A DNA stretch of 64,000 nucleotides from Yinghuangia elevatio (lineage in GTDB: Bacteria; Actinomycetota; Actinomycetes; Streptomycetales; Streptomycetaceae), in the NCBI RefSeq assembly GCF_040649515.1, contig NZ_JBEZFP010000035.1, positions 1-64,000 on the forward strand, written 5' to 3'. Shown piece by piece: positions 1 to 11,446 of this stretch. The position numbers and the translations under genes were made by a program. The notes under the pieces are model-generated. The model was not told where the DNA came from and ran no database searches. It was given only the letters and a program-made list of their open reading frames with translations. Position 1 is the first letter of the stretch, and each line of letters opens with the position of its first letter.

Positions 1-61
1 ACCCCCACCAAAAACAATATCGTTATCCGGGTGCGGGTTTCTCTGGTGTCCCCCCTACAGA

Positions 62-80
62 CCCCCCCCCCCCCGGGGGG
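62..80. repeat. Homopolymer tract, 13 C then 6 G
   Basis: Thirteen C followed by six G, then further GC-only sequence to about position 100. The C/G junction can fold into a short hairpin and may belong to the terminator region of a gene left of the window. Tracts this long are also prone to sequencing error. Confidence 0.6.
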
Positions 81-170
81 CGCCCCGGGGCCCGCCCCCC
101 CACCGCTGCGATCCTCAGGGGACGCACGTATCGGGTCTCGTCGGGTTGTCGAAGGGGTGTTGTCTCAGGG

Positions 171-401
171 TCAGCGCTCGTCTTCGGCCACGGTGGCCCG
201 AGGCGCCGTCAAGCGGTCGGTCTCATCCTGTATTTCGACGGCGACCTTGCGCAGCTCGGGCTCGAACTTGCGTGCGTGGTGAGCACAGAACAGCAGCTCT
301 CCGCCGCTGGCCAGAACCACCCGGAGGTATGCCTGTGCGCCGCACCGGTCACAACGGTCGGCGGCCGTCAACGGACTGGCGGGAGTCAGAACCGAATTCA
401 C
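171..401 (-). CDS. DUF7455 small zinc-ribbon-like protein
   Basis: A 76-residue protein with Cys17-x2-Cys20 and Cys39-x-His41-His42, spaced like a small zinc site. It ends in a charged helix. It matches the actinobacterial DUF7455 family, which in Streptomyces lies between the principal sigma factor gene hrdB and parE; parE is indeed next on the other strand. The biochemical role is unknown. The family call is confident from motif and neighbourhood; metal binding is inferred from the Cys/His spacing. Confidence 0.85.
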   Translation of the reverse strand: MNSVLTPASPLTAADRCDRCGAQAYLRVVLASGGELLFCAHHARKFEPELRKVAVEIQDETDRLTAPRATVAEDER

Positions 402-611
402 GTCGCCTCTTCTCTACTCGACGAGGACTGCATCGATGTTCACAACATCAAACCAGCCTCGAACGTTCCCGGGGGTGATCGTGTCATGTTCGACCCCGGT
501 TGGGCACACCCCATTTTCCCTTAGTTCGTACGAGCGTCCTTCCCGGATGTCTGTGTCGTCTGTCTCTGTGCATAAGGACGTGCCCCGGCGCGCGGTGGTT
601 CATGCCATCAC

Positions 612-627
612 TCGATCGCGCGATCGA
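612..627. promoter_or_regulatory. Perfect 16-bp palindrome TCGATCGCGCGATCGA
   Basis: Exact self-complementary 16-mer upstream of parE, sharing its last bases with the LexA-like site. Protein binding is not established; the position fits an operator. Confidence 0.4.
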
Positions 628-639
628 ATGAATGTTCGA
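624..639. promoter_or_regulatory. LexA (SOS) box-like site upstream of parE
   Basis: TCGAAT-GAAT-GTTCGA matches the actinobacterial SOS consensus CGAAC-N4-GTTCG with one mismatch in the left half-site. It lies just upstream of the TAGGCT -10-like box, where a repressor would block parE transcription. Regulation of parE by LexA is inference only. Confidence 0.35.
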
Positions 640-834
640 GCATCGGGTAGGCTCTAGCGGCGAGCCGCCGCCGAGCGGTCACCGCGCCCCGGTAGCCTGT
701 GCTCCGGCGCCGCGCAGGTGATCACCGGGGGACAAGGCCCGATGGCCGCAGTTGAACCCCGGTCGCACCCCGGTGCCGCCGACAACTGCACCGGAACACC
801 CGACGCACCCAACGACTCAGGGGAGTTGCACCGC

Positions 835-2946
<2,112 letters not shown>

Positions 2947-3034
2947 GCGTCCCGGACCGGTCGCCGAAGGGCGGCGGGGGCGCGCAACGCACCGGCAACG
3001 GTCGGCGAAACGATCGGAATCGGACGTCCGAAAC

Positions 3035-3067
3035 AGGGCCCGGAACCACGTGGTTCCGGGCCCTTTG
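3035..3067 (+). terminator. Rho-independent terminator of parE
   Basis: AGGGCCCGGAACC and GGTTCCGGGCCCT form a 13-bp stem around ACGT, followed by TTT. It sits 88 bases after the parE stop. The rest of the 2947-3250 gap holds only the upstream region of the DUF485 gene. Confidence 0.85.
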
Positions 3068-3250
3068 GCACGCTCTGGCCGGGAACCGGCAAATCTCGCC
3101 ACGCATTTCATCCGATCGTGTGAATCGGATGCAGGGCGCGCTCCGGCCGGGCGCCGACTGTCCATGCTGAAGTCCGGCCCTCCCCGACGACTCCCGAGTG
3201 TGCGACGCGCACGACCCGGCGGGGGAGGCCACCGGACGAGGAGAGTTTTC

Positions 3251-3664
3251 GTGACCACCAGTTCGTACCGCGACTCCGAGTACGGGCGGGCACAGGACCG
3301 GGGCCCCGTCCCGGTCGCGCGCACGGGGCGCCACGCACGAACCCCCGACACGCGGGAGGACGTCTACCTTCAGGTGCAGGCGAGCCCCGAGTTCCAGGAG
3401 ATCCGCCGCCGCTACCGCGACTTCGTCTTCCCCATGTCGGCGCTGTTCCTGGCCTGGTACCTGGCGTACGTCCTCGCCTCCACCATGGCCCGCGACCTGA
3501 TGGCGCGCCGCCTGGTCGGCGAGTTCAACGTCGCTCTCGCGTTCGGGCTCGCCCAGTTCGCGTCCACCTTCTTGATCACGTGGCTGTACGCACGCAACGC
3601 CGTGCGCAAGCGCGACCGCGCCGCGCTGAACCTGCGCTGGGACACCCAGGAGCGCTTCCGGTGA
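3251..3664 (+). CDS. DUF485 membrane protein, ActP partner
   Basis: 137 residues; the GTG at 3251 has AGGAGAG five bases upstream. After a polar arginine-rich N-terminus come the DUF485 features: FQEIRRRYRDFVFPMSALFL entering a first membrane helix, then a second helix (ALAFGLAQFASTFLITWLYA) and a short charged tail. DUF485 proteins are usually encoded directly upstream of SSS-family acetate/carboxylate symporters; here the stop overlaps the actP start by four bases (GTGA), so translation is probably coupled. Its role, perhaps assembly or regulation of the symporter, is not established. Confidence 0.88.
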   Translation: MTTSSYRDSEYGRAQDRGPVPVARTGRHARTPDTREDVYLQVQASPEFQEIRRRYRDFVFPMSALFLAWYLAYVLASTMARDLMARRLVGEFNVALAFGLAQFASTFLITWLYARNAVRKRDRAALNLRWDTQERFR

Positions 3665-5283
3665 TCGCCGCGAGCGACCTGGCCTCGGCGGCCGGGGACG
3701 ACCACCGCATGCTCACCGTCGGCCTGTTCCTCGGGTTCGTCGCCATCACGCTCGGCATCACGATCTGGGCGAGCCGGCACAGCCGTACGGCCAACGACTT
3801 CTACGCGGGCGGGCGCGAGTTCTCCGGCGCGCAGAACGGCCTCGCCATCGCGGGCGACTACATGTCGGCGGCGTCGTTCCTGGGCATCGCCGGCCTCATC
3901 TCGCTGGTGGGCTACGACGGGTTCCTGTACTCGATCGGCTTCCTGGTCGCCTGGCTGGTCGTCCTGATGCTGGTGGCCGAACTCGTCCGCAACTGCGGCC
4001 GCTACACGATGGCCGACGTCCTCGCCTTCCGTATGAGCCAGCGCCCGGTGCGCACCGCCGCGGGCGCGTCCTCGATCGTCGTCTCGATCTTCTACCTGCT
4101 CGCCCAGATGGTCGGCGCGGGCTCGCTGGTCGCGCTGCTCCTCGGCGACGCGAACGGCTCGGCGCAGACGCTCACCATCATCGCCGTCGGCGGCCTGATG
4201 ATCGTGTACGTGACGTTCGGCGGCATGAAGGGCACGACCTGGATCCAGATAGTCAAGGCCGCGCTGCTCATGGCCGGCGCGGTGACCCTGACGGTGCTGG
4301 TGCTGCTGCGCTTCGACGGAAACGTCAATGCGATGCTGCACACCGCGGCCCAGACCAGCGGGCACGGCGAGGCGTTCCTGCAGCCGGGGCTCCAGTACGG
4401 GAGCTCGCTGACCAGCCGCATCGACTTCATCAGCCTCGCGCTCGCACTCGTGCTGGGGACCGCGGGGCTGCCGCACATCCTGGTGCGGTTCTACACCGTG
4501 CCCACCGCGCGGGCCGCGCGCCGGTCGGTCATGTGGGCGATCGGCCTGATCGGCGCGTTCTACCTCATGACGATCGTGCTGGGCTTCGGCGCCGCCGCGA
4601 TCCTCGGCTCCGACGCCATCAGGTCGTCCAACGCCGCGGGCAACACCGCGCTGCCGCTGCTGGCCGAGGAACTGGGCGGGGGCGGCGACTCGATCGGCGG
4701 CGTCGTGCTGCTGGCGGTGATCGCGGCGGTGGCGTTCGCGACGATCCTCGCGGTCGTCGCGGGGCTGACGCTGGCGTCCTCGTCGTCCGCCGCGCACGAC
4801 CTCTACGCCGCGGTCATCCACAAGGGCCGGGCGAGCGAGAAGGAGGAACTGGCGGCGGCACGGCTTTCCGCGATCGTGATCGGCGCGGTCGCCATCGCGC
4901 TGAGCCTGACCGCGCAGAAGCTCAACGTCGCCTTCCTGGTCGCACTGGCGTTCGCCGTCGCGGCCTCGGCGAACCTGCCGACGATCCTGTTCACGCTGTT
5001 CTGGCGCCGCTTCAACACCCGCGGCACGGTGTGGGCGATCTACGGCGGACTCGTCTCGTCGGTGGTCCTGGTGATCTTCTCGCCGGTCGTGTCCGGCGGC
5101 CCCAACCCGCTCGTGACGGGCGTCGACTTCCACTGGTTCCCGCTGGCCAACCCGGGCATCGTCTCGATCCCGATCGGCTTCCTGGCGGGCTGGATCGGCA
5201 CGTTGCGCTCCAAGGAGGAGCCCGACGACTCGAAGTTCGCGGAGATGGAGGTCCGTTCCCTGACCGGCGCCGGCGCGTACTGA
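3661..5283 (+). CDS. actP: Cation/acetate symporter, SSS family
   Basis: 540 residues, polytopic with about 13 membrane helices. Solute:sodium symporter family, closest in appearance to the ActP branch that takes up acetate and other short monocarboxylates with a cation. Diagnostic stretches are NDFYAGGREFSGAQNGLAIAG near the N-terminus, the SAASFLGIAG helix, the conserved TFGGMKGTTWIQ and the VAGLTLASSSSAAHDL segment. The start GTG overlaps the DUF485 stop. Substrate is inferred from the DUF485-ActP pairing; related permeases can prefer pyruvate or propionate. Confidence 0.88.
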   Translation: MIAASDLASAAGDDHRMLTVGLFLGFVAITLGITIWASRHSRTANDFYAGGREFSGAQNGLAIAGDYMSAASFLGIAGLISLVGYDGFLYSIGFLVAWLVVLMLVAELVRNCGRYTMADVLAFRMSQRPVRTAAGASSIVVSIFYLLAQMVGAGSLVALLLGDANGSAQTLTIIAVGGLMIVYVTFGGMKGTTWIQIVKAALLMAGAVTLTVLVLLRFDGNVNAMLHTAAQTSGHGEAFLQPGLQYGSSLTSRIDFISLALALVLGTAGLPHILVRFYTVPTARAARRSVMWAIGLIGAFYLMTIVLGFGAAAILGSDAIRSSNAAGNTALPLLAEELGGGGDSIGGVVLLAVIAAVAFATILAVVAGLTLASSSSAAHDLYAAVIHKGRASEKEELAAARLSAIVIGAVAIALSLTAQKLNVAFLVALAFAVAASANLPTILFTLFWRRFNTRGTVWAIYGGLVSSVVLVIFSPVVSGGPNPLVTGVDFHWFPLANPGIVSIPIGFLAGWIGTLRSKEEPDDSKFAEMEVRSLTGAGAY

Positions 5284-5372
5284 CGAGGCGCAAGGTCACG
5301 CGGCGCGCGGCAAAGCGGCACGTGGCAAGGCAGCAGGGGCATCGCAGTGCGCGGCGCTCGGTACGCGCGACG

Positions 5373-6278
5373 CTAGTGCGCCGGCATCACCAGGCGCGGG
5401 CGCATGCTCAGCGGGTTGAGCAGCCCCTTGCCGCAGCTCTCCGGCCGCTCAGGCTCCTCGGCATGGGCCGTCACCTCGACGGTCCACGTCCGGCCGTCCA
5501 CGTGGTCCACGCGTACGGTCCACACGCCGTCGGCGTGCTCCTCCGGCTCGGCGACGGCCAGGACGTCGGCGGTGTGCTCGACCGCCTCCTCGCGCACCGC
5601 GAGCTCCGCCGCCTGGGCGGGCCGCGACCACGTCGAGCGGCCCCGGCAGCCCGCCACGAGCATCATGCCGGTACGCGCGGCGTCGAGGGCCGCGACGGCC
5701 CCGTCCGCGTCGAGGCGGCCGTACACGTACCCGTCCGGCAGCACGACGGCGGTCGGGGCGAAGCGGTGGCCGCCCAGGTGGGTGGCCTCCCAGACCGAGC
5801 CCGGCACACGCCCGGCCAACGCGTCGGCGAGCGGGCGCCCGGCCGTCGCGCAGCAGCGGTCGCGCTTGCCGTTGGTGCACACCAGGACCAGGGGCTCGTC
5901 GGACGGGACGCCGATCTCCGGTTCCGCGGCACCCGCAAGCGCCGCGAAGTCCAGCGCGAGAAGGTCCTCGACGGAGTCGACGGAGAGCCTGCGCATCCAG
6001 GTGTTGCCGGGCTCGGTCCAGGCCAGGAACACGGTGCGGGACGCGCCCGGCAGGTCCGCGGTACGGCCCGGCGTCCGGATCAGCGTGGCCCGGAACCCCG
6101 CCGCGGCGGCCCGGCGCTCGACGGTGCCGCCGATCTCCGGGTCGATGCCCCGGCTGCCGGTCAGGGCCTTGGCCGCCCAGGGACCGGGGTGCTCGATCAG
6201 GAGCCAGCCGCGCGCGGTCGGCGCCGTCCCGGCCATCGGCTCGGCGTACGTGCTGGACAGAACAGAGCAGGTCTCCAC
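5373..6278 (-). CDS. Sucrase/ferredoxin-like protein
   Basis: 301-residue protein of the Suc_Fer-like family, a thioredoxin-fold ferredoxin type. The family motif is intact: Cys134 in VLVCTNGKRDRCC, Cys142-Cys143, then THLGGHRFAPT with His167 and His171, residues expected to hold an iron-sulfur cluster. No signal peptide or membrane helix, so probably cytoplasmic. It stands alone on the minus strand between actP and the HD gene; an electron-transfer role is inferred and no partner reductase is adjacent. The sucrase part of the name is historical and not supported by the sequence. Confidence 0.85.
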   Translation of the reverse strand: METCSVLSSTYAEPMAGTAPTARGWLLIEHPGPWAAKALTGSRGIDPEIGGTVERRAAAAGFRATLIRTPGRTADLPGASRTVFLAWTEPGNTWMRRLSVDSVEDLLALDFAALAGAAEPEIGVPSDEPLVLVCTNGKRDRCCATAGRPLADALAGRVPGSVWEATHLGGHRFAPTAVVLPDGYVYGRLDADGAVAALDAARTGMMLVAGCRGRSTWSRPAQAAELAVREEAVEHTADVLAVAEPEEHADGVWTVRVDHVDGRTWTVEVTAHAEEPERPESCGKGLLNPLSMRPRLVMPAH

Positions 6279-6451
6279 GGATGTGTACCGTACATGGTCA
6301 ACTTTTCGGACGGAGCGGCCGCCGGGCGGGTATCCGGTCGGTTGCCGGTGGCATTTCCGGATCTTTACGGATCAACCGCTCCGCCCGGGCCGGAATGATC
6401 GCGGCGGGCTACGGTTGGGAGCAGTAACCGAGACCGGGGGAGCGCACCGGC

Positions 6452-6919
6452 ATGGCAGACCAGACGTCCGGGACACCGGCCTTCGCCCTCGACGACGCGG
6501 TGGCGATCGCCCGCCGGGCGCACGAGGGCCAACTCGACAAGGGCGGCAAGCCGTACATCGCCCACCCGCTGCGCGTCATGCGCGCCGTCGAGGCCGAGGG
6601 CGAGTGGCACCAGATGGCCGCCGTCCTGCACGACGTCATCGAGGACACCGACGTCACCGCCGCTGACCTGCACGGGGCCGGCTGTCCGAACCCTGTCGTG
6701 GCGGCCGTGATCGCGTTGTCCAAACTGCCGGGCGAACCGCTTGAGGCCGGCATGGCCCGGGCCGCGGCCGATCCGATCGCCCTCGTCGTCAAACGTGCCG
6801 ACATCGCCGACAACTGCTCCGAAGCACGCCTCGGCCAGCTCGACGAAGTCACCCAGACCCGCCTGCGTGCCAAGTACGCCCTCTCGGTGGCCCTCCTGGA
6901 GCAGTACGCCCCGCACTGA
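6452..6919 (+). CDS. Small HD-domain hydrolase of the RSH/MESH1 type
   Basis: 155-residue single HD domain resembling the hydrolase half of RelA/SpoT proteins. Visible metal and substrate residues: His24 in RRAHEGQ, IAHPLRVM with His38, the His60-Asp61 pair within LHDVIEDT, and KRADIADN with Asp117 and Asn121. No synthetase, TGS or ACT domain, so it is a stand-alone small alarmone hydrolase candidate, comparable to MESH1. GGGGGAG lies upstream of the ATG. Whether it acts on ppGpp or another nucleotide cannot be told from sequence. Convergent with parC across a shared terminator. Confidence 0.8.
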   Translation: MADQTSGTPAFALDDAVAIARRAHEGQLDKGGKPYIAHPLRVMRAVEAEGEWHQMAAVLHDVIEDTDVTAADLHGAGCPNPVVAAVIALSKLPGEPLEAGMARAAADPIALVVKRADIADNCSEARLGQLDEVTQTRLRAKYALSVALLEQYAPH

Positions 6920-6974
6920 GCGCGTCGACAACCCCAAGAGCACCACGCCCCCGCAGCAGCCGGCCGCAACGGTT

Positions 6975-7007
6975 CGGGGGTGGCTGACGTCTCGTCAGCC
7001 ACCCCCG
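6975..7007. terminator. Bidirectional terminator between HD hydrolase and parC
   Basis: CGGGGGTGGCTGACG and CGTCAGCCACCCCCG form a perfect 15-bp stem with a TCT loop between two convergent genes. Confidence 0.88.
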
Positions 7008-7026
7008 CTTGTCGCGCGTACGTCCG

Positions 7027-9492
7027 TCAGGGCGTCGGCGGTCCCGCCACCACCGCCACCGGCTTGGCCAGCGGGGACCCGGAGCCGTCCCGGCGGCGGT
7101 CCACTTCCGGGAGGTCGACGGGGGTGCCGTTGGCGTTCGCCGCGCGGAGGGGGGTAGGGCCTGCCCAGGCCAGGGCCAGCGCGGTCTCGCCCTTGAGGAA
7201 GCGTTGGCAGCGCACCCCGCCGGTGGCGCGTCCCTTGCGCGGGTACTCGTTGAACGGGGTGACCTTGGCGGTGCCGTGCTCGGCGCCGAACAACGCGTCG
7301 CCGCTGTACGCCGCGACCGTGACCACGAGGGCGTCCGCTCCCGGGTCGACCGCGGTGAACGAGATGACCGAGTGGCCTTCGGCCAGCTTGATGCCGGCCA
7401 TGCCGCCCGCCGGGCGGCCCTGGGGGCGTACCAGCGAGGCGGGGAAGCGCAGCAGCTGGGCGTCGTCGGTGATGAAGACGAGGTCCTCGTCGCCGGTGCG
7501 CAGCTCGACGGCGCCCACGATACGGTCGCCGTCCTTGAGCGCGATGACCTCCAACTCGTCCTTGTTCGAGGGGTAGTCGGGGGTGACGCGCTTGACGACG
7601 CCCTGGGCCGTGCCCAGGGCCAGGCCCGGGGAGTCGGTCGCGAGGGAGGTCAGGCACACCACCTTCTCGTCGCCCTCGAGGGTGACGAACTCGCTGATCG
7701 GCGCGCCGCCCGAGAGGTTCGGGGCGACGCTGCTCGGCGGCAGCGAGGGCAGGTCGACGACGTTGACGCGCAGCAGGCGGCCGGTGTCCGTGACGACGCC
7801 GATCTCGGCGCGCACGGTCGCGGCGATGCCGGAGACCACCACGTCGTGCTTGTGCCGCGCGCCCTCGGTGGCCAGCGGGTCGGCCCCGGGGGTACGCGCG
7901 AGCAGTCCGGTCGACGACAGCAGCACGTGGCAGGGGTCGTCCGTCACCTCGAGCGGCACCGCCGCGGTCGGCGAACCCGCCGACTCCAGGAGCACGGTGC
8001 GCCGCGGCGTCCCGTACTTCTTGGCCACCGCGGCCAGTTCGTCCGAGACGATCTTGCGGAGCCGCTGGTCCGAGTTGAGGATCTCGGTCAGCTCGTCGAT
8101 CTCCGCCTGGAGCCTGTCGCGTTCGGCCTCCAGTTCGATGCGGTCGAAGCGGGTCAGGCGGCGCAGCGGCGTGTCGAGGATGTAGGTCGCCTGGATGTCG
8201 GAGAGCGAGAACGTCTCCATCAGGCGTTCCTTGGCCTGCGCGGCGTTGTCGCTGGCCCGGATCAGCTCGATGACACGGTCGATGTCGATGAGCGCGACGA
8301 GCAGGCCCTCGACCAGGTGCAGGCGCTCCTGGCGCTTGCGGCGCCGGAACTCGCTGCGCCGGCGTACCACCTCGAAGCGGTGGTCGAGGTAGACCTCGAG
8401 GAGTTCGCGCAGGCCGAGGGTGAGCGGCTGCCCGTCGACGAGCGCGACGTTGTTGATGCCGAAGGTCTCTTCCATCGGCGTCAGCTTGTAGAGCTGTTCG
8501 AGGATCGCCTCGGGGTTGAAGCCGTTCTTGACCTCGATGACCAGGCGCAGCCCGTGCGCTCGGTCGGTGAGGTCCTTGAGGTCCGCGATGCCCTGCAGCT
8601 TCTTGGACTGCACGAGCTCCTTGACCTTGGCGATCACCTTCTCCGGGCCGACGTTGTACGGCAGTTCGGTGACGACGATGCCCTTGCGGCGCGGCGTGAC
8701 GTTCTCGACCGTCGCGGTGGCGCGGATCTTGAACGTGCCGCGGCCCGTCTCGTATGCGTCGCGTACGCCGCCGAGCCCGACGATGCGGCCGCCGGTGGGC
8801 AGGTCCGGGCCGGGGATGTGCTTCATGAGGTCGTCGAGGGTGGCGTGCGGCCGGCGGATCAGCTCGCGCGCGGCGGCGATGACCTCGGTGAGGTTGTGCG
8901 GCGGCATGTTGGTCGCCATGCCGACCGCGATGCCGGAGGTGCCGTTGACCAGGAGGTTCGGGAACGACGCGGGCAGGACCTGCGGTTCGCGCTCCTGGCC
9001 GTCGTAGTTGGGGCCGAAGTCGACGGTGTCCTCGTCGATCGACTCCACCATGAGCATGGCGGCGGGGGACAGGCGGCACTCGGTGTACCGCATGGCGGCG
9101 GGCGGGTCGTCGTTGCCGAGGGAGCCGAAGTTCCCGTGGCCGTCGACCATCGGGAGCCGCATCGAGAACGGCTGGGCCATGCGGACCAGCGCGTCGTAGA
9201 TGGCGCTGTCGCCGTGCGGGTGCAGGCGTCCCATGACTTCGCCCACGACGCGCGCGCACTTCACGAAGCCGCGGTCGGGGCGCAGGCCCATCTCGTTGGC
9301 CTGGTAGAGGATGCGCCGGTGGACCGGCTTGAGTCCGTCGCGTGCGTCGGGCAGAGCGCGCGAGTAGATGACCGAGTACGCGTACTCCAGGAACGAGCCC
9401 TGCATCTCGTCGACGACATCGATGTCGAGGATGCGTTCCTCGAAGTCGTCGGGCTGGTCCTGGCCAGGCGTCTTCGTGCTGCGGCGGGCCAT
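7027..9492 (-). CDS. parC: DNA topoisomerase IV subunit A
   Basis: DNA-breaking and rejoining subunit of topoisomerase IV, partner of ParE. 821 residues. Breakage-reunion domain at the N-terminus with the catalytic Arg135-Tyr136 pair in AMRYTECRLS, and the quinolone-determining motif GRLHPHGDSAIYDALVR with Asp95-Ser96. A coiled arm around residues 380-470 is followed by six-bladed beta-pinwheel repeats; the GyrA-box signature is not obvious, which fits ParC. It is on the opposite strand about 4 kb from parE, a split arrangement usual in Streptomyces. Confidence 0.93.
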   Translation of the reverse strand: MARRSTKTPGQDQPDDFEERILDIDVVDEMQGSFLEYAYSVIYSRALPDARDGLKPVHRRILYQANEMGLRPDRGFVKCARVVGEVMGRLHPHGDSAIYDALVRMAQPFSMRLPMVDGHGNFGSLGNDDPPAAMRYTECRLSPAAMLMVESIDEDTVDFGPNYDGQEREPQVLPASFPNLLVNGTSGIAVGMATNMPPHNLTEVIAAARELIRRPHATLDDLMKHIPGPDLPTGGRIVGLGGVRDAYETGRGTFKIRATATVENVTPRRKGIVVTELPYNVGPEKVIAKVKELVQSKKLQGIADLKDLTDRAHGLRLVIEVKNGFNPEAILEQLYKLTPMEETFGINNVALVDGQPLTLGLRELLEVYLDHRFEVVRRRSEFRRRKRQERLHLVEGLLVALIDIDRVIELIRASDNAAQAKERLMETFSLSDIQATYILDTPLRRLTRFDRIELEAERDRLQAEIDELTEILNSDQRLRKIVSDELAAVAKKYGTPRRTVLLESAGSPTAAVPLEVTDDPCHVLLSSTGLLARTPGADPLATEGARHKHDVVVSGIAATVRAEIGVVTDTGRLLRVNVVDLPSLPPSSVAPNLSGGAPISEFVTLEGDEKVVCLTSLATDSPGLALGTAQGVVKRVTPDYPSNKDELEVIALKDGDRIVGAVELRTGDEDLVFITDDAQLLRFPASLVRPQGRPAGGMAGIKLAEGHSVISFTAVDPGADALVVTVAAYSGDALFGAEHGTAKVTPFNEYPRKGRATGGVRCQRFLKGETALALAWAGPTPLRAANANGTPVDLPEVDRRRDGSGSPLAKPVAVVAGPPTP

Positions 9493-9692
9493 ACTGCGGC
9501 GGGCTCCTTAGGCTTGGGGCGGACGCGCCCCATTGTGTCCCCCCGGTAGGACATGCGAGTGCAGCGACCCGACGCCGGGCGGGGGATCGTCCGGGTTTGC
9601 GGGCGTTCTTCGCGCCGGGTGAGGTATGAGGGCCACGCTAACGGGGAATGGGCCGGTGTTCGCCGCACTTACGCGAGGCACGGAGGGCTGCC

Positions 9693-9938
9693 ATGGACGA
9701 CCCGCAGATCCTGGACCGCATCCGCTCGATGGTCGACACCGAGCACGCGCTGCGCGACCAGCTGGCGCAGGGGAAGATCACGGCCGAGGAGGAGCAGCAA
9801 CTGCTGCACGCCATCGAGGTCGAGCTCGACCAGTGCTGGGATTTGCTGCGGCAGCGCCGGGCGCGCCGCGACGCACGCGAGGACCCGGCGGCCGCCGCGG
9901 TGCGCCCCGCCCGCGAGGTCGAGGGCTACCAGCAGTAG
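9693..9938 (+). CDS. DUF2630 family protein
   Basis: 81 residues from the ATG with GGAGGG five bases upstream. Almost wholly helical and charged: a short N-terminal helix (ILDRIRSMVDTEHALRDQL), then a second helix with EEEQQLLHAIEVELDQCWDLLRQRRARRDA. This is the actinobacterial DUF2630 pattern. No catalytic motif, signal peptide or membrane segment. Function unknown; it looks like a small coiled-coil protein. Divergent from parC across about 200 bases. Confidence 0.85.
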   Translation: MDDPQILDRIRSMVDTEHALRDQLAQGKITAEEEQQLLHAIEVELDQCWDLLRQRRARRDAREDPAAAAVRPAREVEGYQQ

Positions 9939-10105
9939 GCGGTCGCGGGACAGTCGCGCGGTTTGTTCCCGGCTTCGCCCGCCGCGAACGCCGGCTTCGC
10001 CGCCCCGGGTCGGGTGCTTTCCGTCAGTAAGGTTGCATGCAGGCCGCCGATGCGGCCGCTCGTGGTGTGGGGCCGCGAGGCGCCGGCGGAGAGGACTGAT
10101 GGGGC

Positions 10106-11446
10106 ATGGCTGGTCTGGCCGAGACGTTCACGGCGACCGAGCACCGGCTCGCCAACGGGTTGCGGGTCGTGTTGTCCGAGGACCACATCGACCCGGTGGC
10201 CGCCGTGTGCCTGTGGTACGACGTGGGTTCGCGGCACGAACAGCCCGGCCGCACCGGGTTGGCGCACCTGTTCGAGCACCTGATGTTCCAGGGTTCGGCC
10301 AACGTGCACGGCAACCAGCACTTCGAGTTCGTGCAGTCGGCGGGCGGCTCGCTCAACGGCACCACGAGCTTCGAGCGCACCAACTACTTCGAGACCATGC
10401 CGGCCCACCAGGTCGAGCTCGCGCTGTGGCTGGAGGCGGACCGCATGGGCGGCCTGCTGGAGGCGCTGACGCAGGAAAGCCTCGACAACCAGCGCGACGT
10501 GGTGAAGAACGAGCGCCGCCAGCGCTACGACAACGTGCCGTACGGCACCGCGTGGGAGCGCCTGGTGGCGATGGCGTTCCCGGCCGGGCACCCGTACCAC
10601 CACATGCCGATCGGTTCGATGGCCGACCTCGACGCGACGACGCTCGAGGACTGCCGGGAGTTCTTCCGCACCTACTACGCGCCCAACAACGCGGTGCTCG
10701 CGGTGGTCGGCGACATCGACCCCGAGCAGACGCTCGCCTGGGTCGAGAAGTACTTCGGCACGATCCCCGCGCACGACGGCAAGCCGGTCCCGGCCGACGG
10801 CACGCTGCCGCCGGTGATCGGCAGCGAGGTCCGCGAGACGGTGTACGAGGACGTGCCGTCGCGTTCGCTGATGGCCGCGTACCGGCTGCCCGTCGACGGC
10901 GCCCGCGAGGCCGACGCCGCCGACCTGGCGCTGACCGTGCTGGGCGAGGGCGAGAGCTCGCGGCTCAACACGCGCCTGGTGCGCCGCGACGAACTGGCAG
11001 TGTACGCCGGGTTCGGCATCATGCGGCTCGTCGGCGCGCCGTCGGTCGCGCTGCTGGACGTGAAGGCGTCCGGTGACGCGGAGGTCGAGGCGGTGGACGC
11101 CGCGGTCAACGAGGAGTTGGCGCGCTTCGCCGCCGAGGGCCCGACGCCGGCCGAACTGGAGCGGGCGCAGGCGCAGATCGAGCGCGGCTGGCTCGACCGA
11201 ATGGCGACCGTCGGCGGCCGCGCCGACGAACTGTGCCGGTACGCCACGCTGTTCGGCGACGCGTCGCTTGCGTTCAGCGCATTGGACCGGGTCCTGGACA
11301 TCACCGGCGAGGAGGTCCGCGCGGTCGCCGCCGAGCGCCTCCTGCCGGAGAACCGCGCGGTGCTGGTCTACGAGCTGCCTGCCGAGGACTCCGACGACGG
11401 CAGCGACACCACCGACACCGACGACGCCGAGGGGCAGGCCGCCTGA
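10106..11446 (+). CDS. M16 zinc metallopeptidase, catalytic subunit
   Basis: 446-residue pitrilysin-family peptidase. The inverted zinc motif HxxEH is intact as His54-Leu-Phe-Glu57-His58 in RTGLAHLFEHLMFQGS, and Glu136 in VVKNERRQRYDN is placed to be the third ligand. Two M16 half-domains are visible. No signal peptide, so cytoplasmic. It ends in an acidic Asp/Thr-rich tail. The stop shares a base with the start of the second M16 gene, giving translational coupling; together they form the active/inactive two-subunit arrangement known for bacterial M16B enzymes and mitochondrial processing peptidase. Substrate unknown. Confidence 0.92.
   Translation: MAGLAETFTATEHRLANGLRVVLSEDHIDPVAAVCLWYDVGSRHEQPGRTGLAHLFEHLMFQGSANVHGNQHFEFVQSAGGSLNGTTSFERTNYFETMPAHQVELALWLEADRMGGLLEALTQESLDNQRDVVKNERRQRYDNVPYGTAWERLVAMAFPAGHPYHHMPIGSMADLDATTLEDCREFFRTYYAPNNAVLAVVGDIDPEQTLAWVEKYFGTIPAHDGKPVPADGTLPPVIGSEVRETVYEDVPSRSLMAAYRLPVDGAREADAADLALTVLGEGESSRLNTRLVRRDELAVYAGFGIMRLVGAPSVALLDVKASGDAEVEAVDAAVNEELARFAAEGPTPAELERAQAQIERGWLDRMATVGGRADELCRYATLFGDASLAFSALDRVLDITGEEVRAVAAERLLPENRAVLVYELPAEDSDDGSDTTDTDDAEGQAA

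Larger units (their letters stand above)
402..834. other. Divergent promoter region of the DUF7455 gene and parE, no gene
   Basis: About 430 bases between two divergently transcribed genes, with lower GC than its surroundings. It holds a perfect 16-bp palindrome (612-627) and an overlapping LexA-like site (624-639). TAGGCT at 648-653 resembles an actinobacterial -10 box for parE, though I see no convincing -35. Reading frames here have non-coding composition. Confidence 0.6.
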
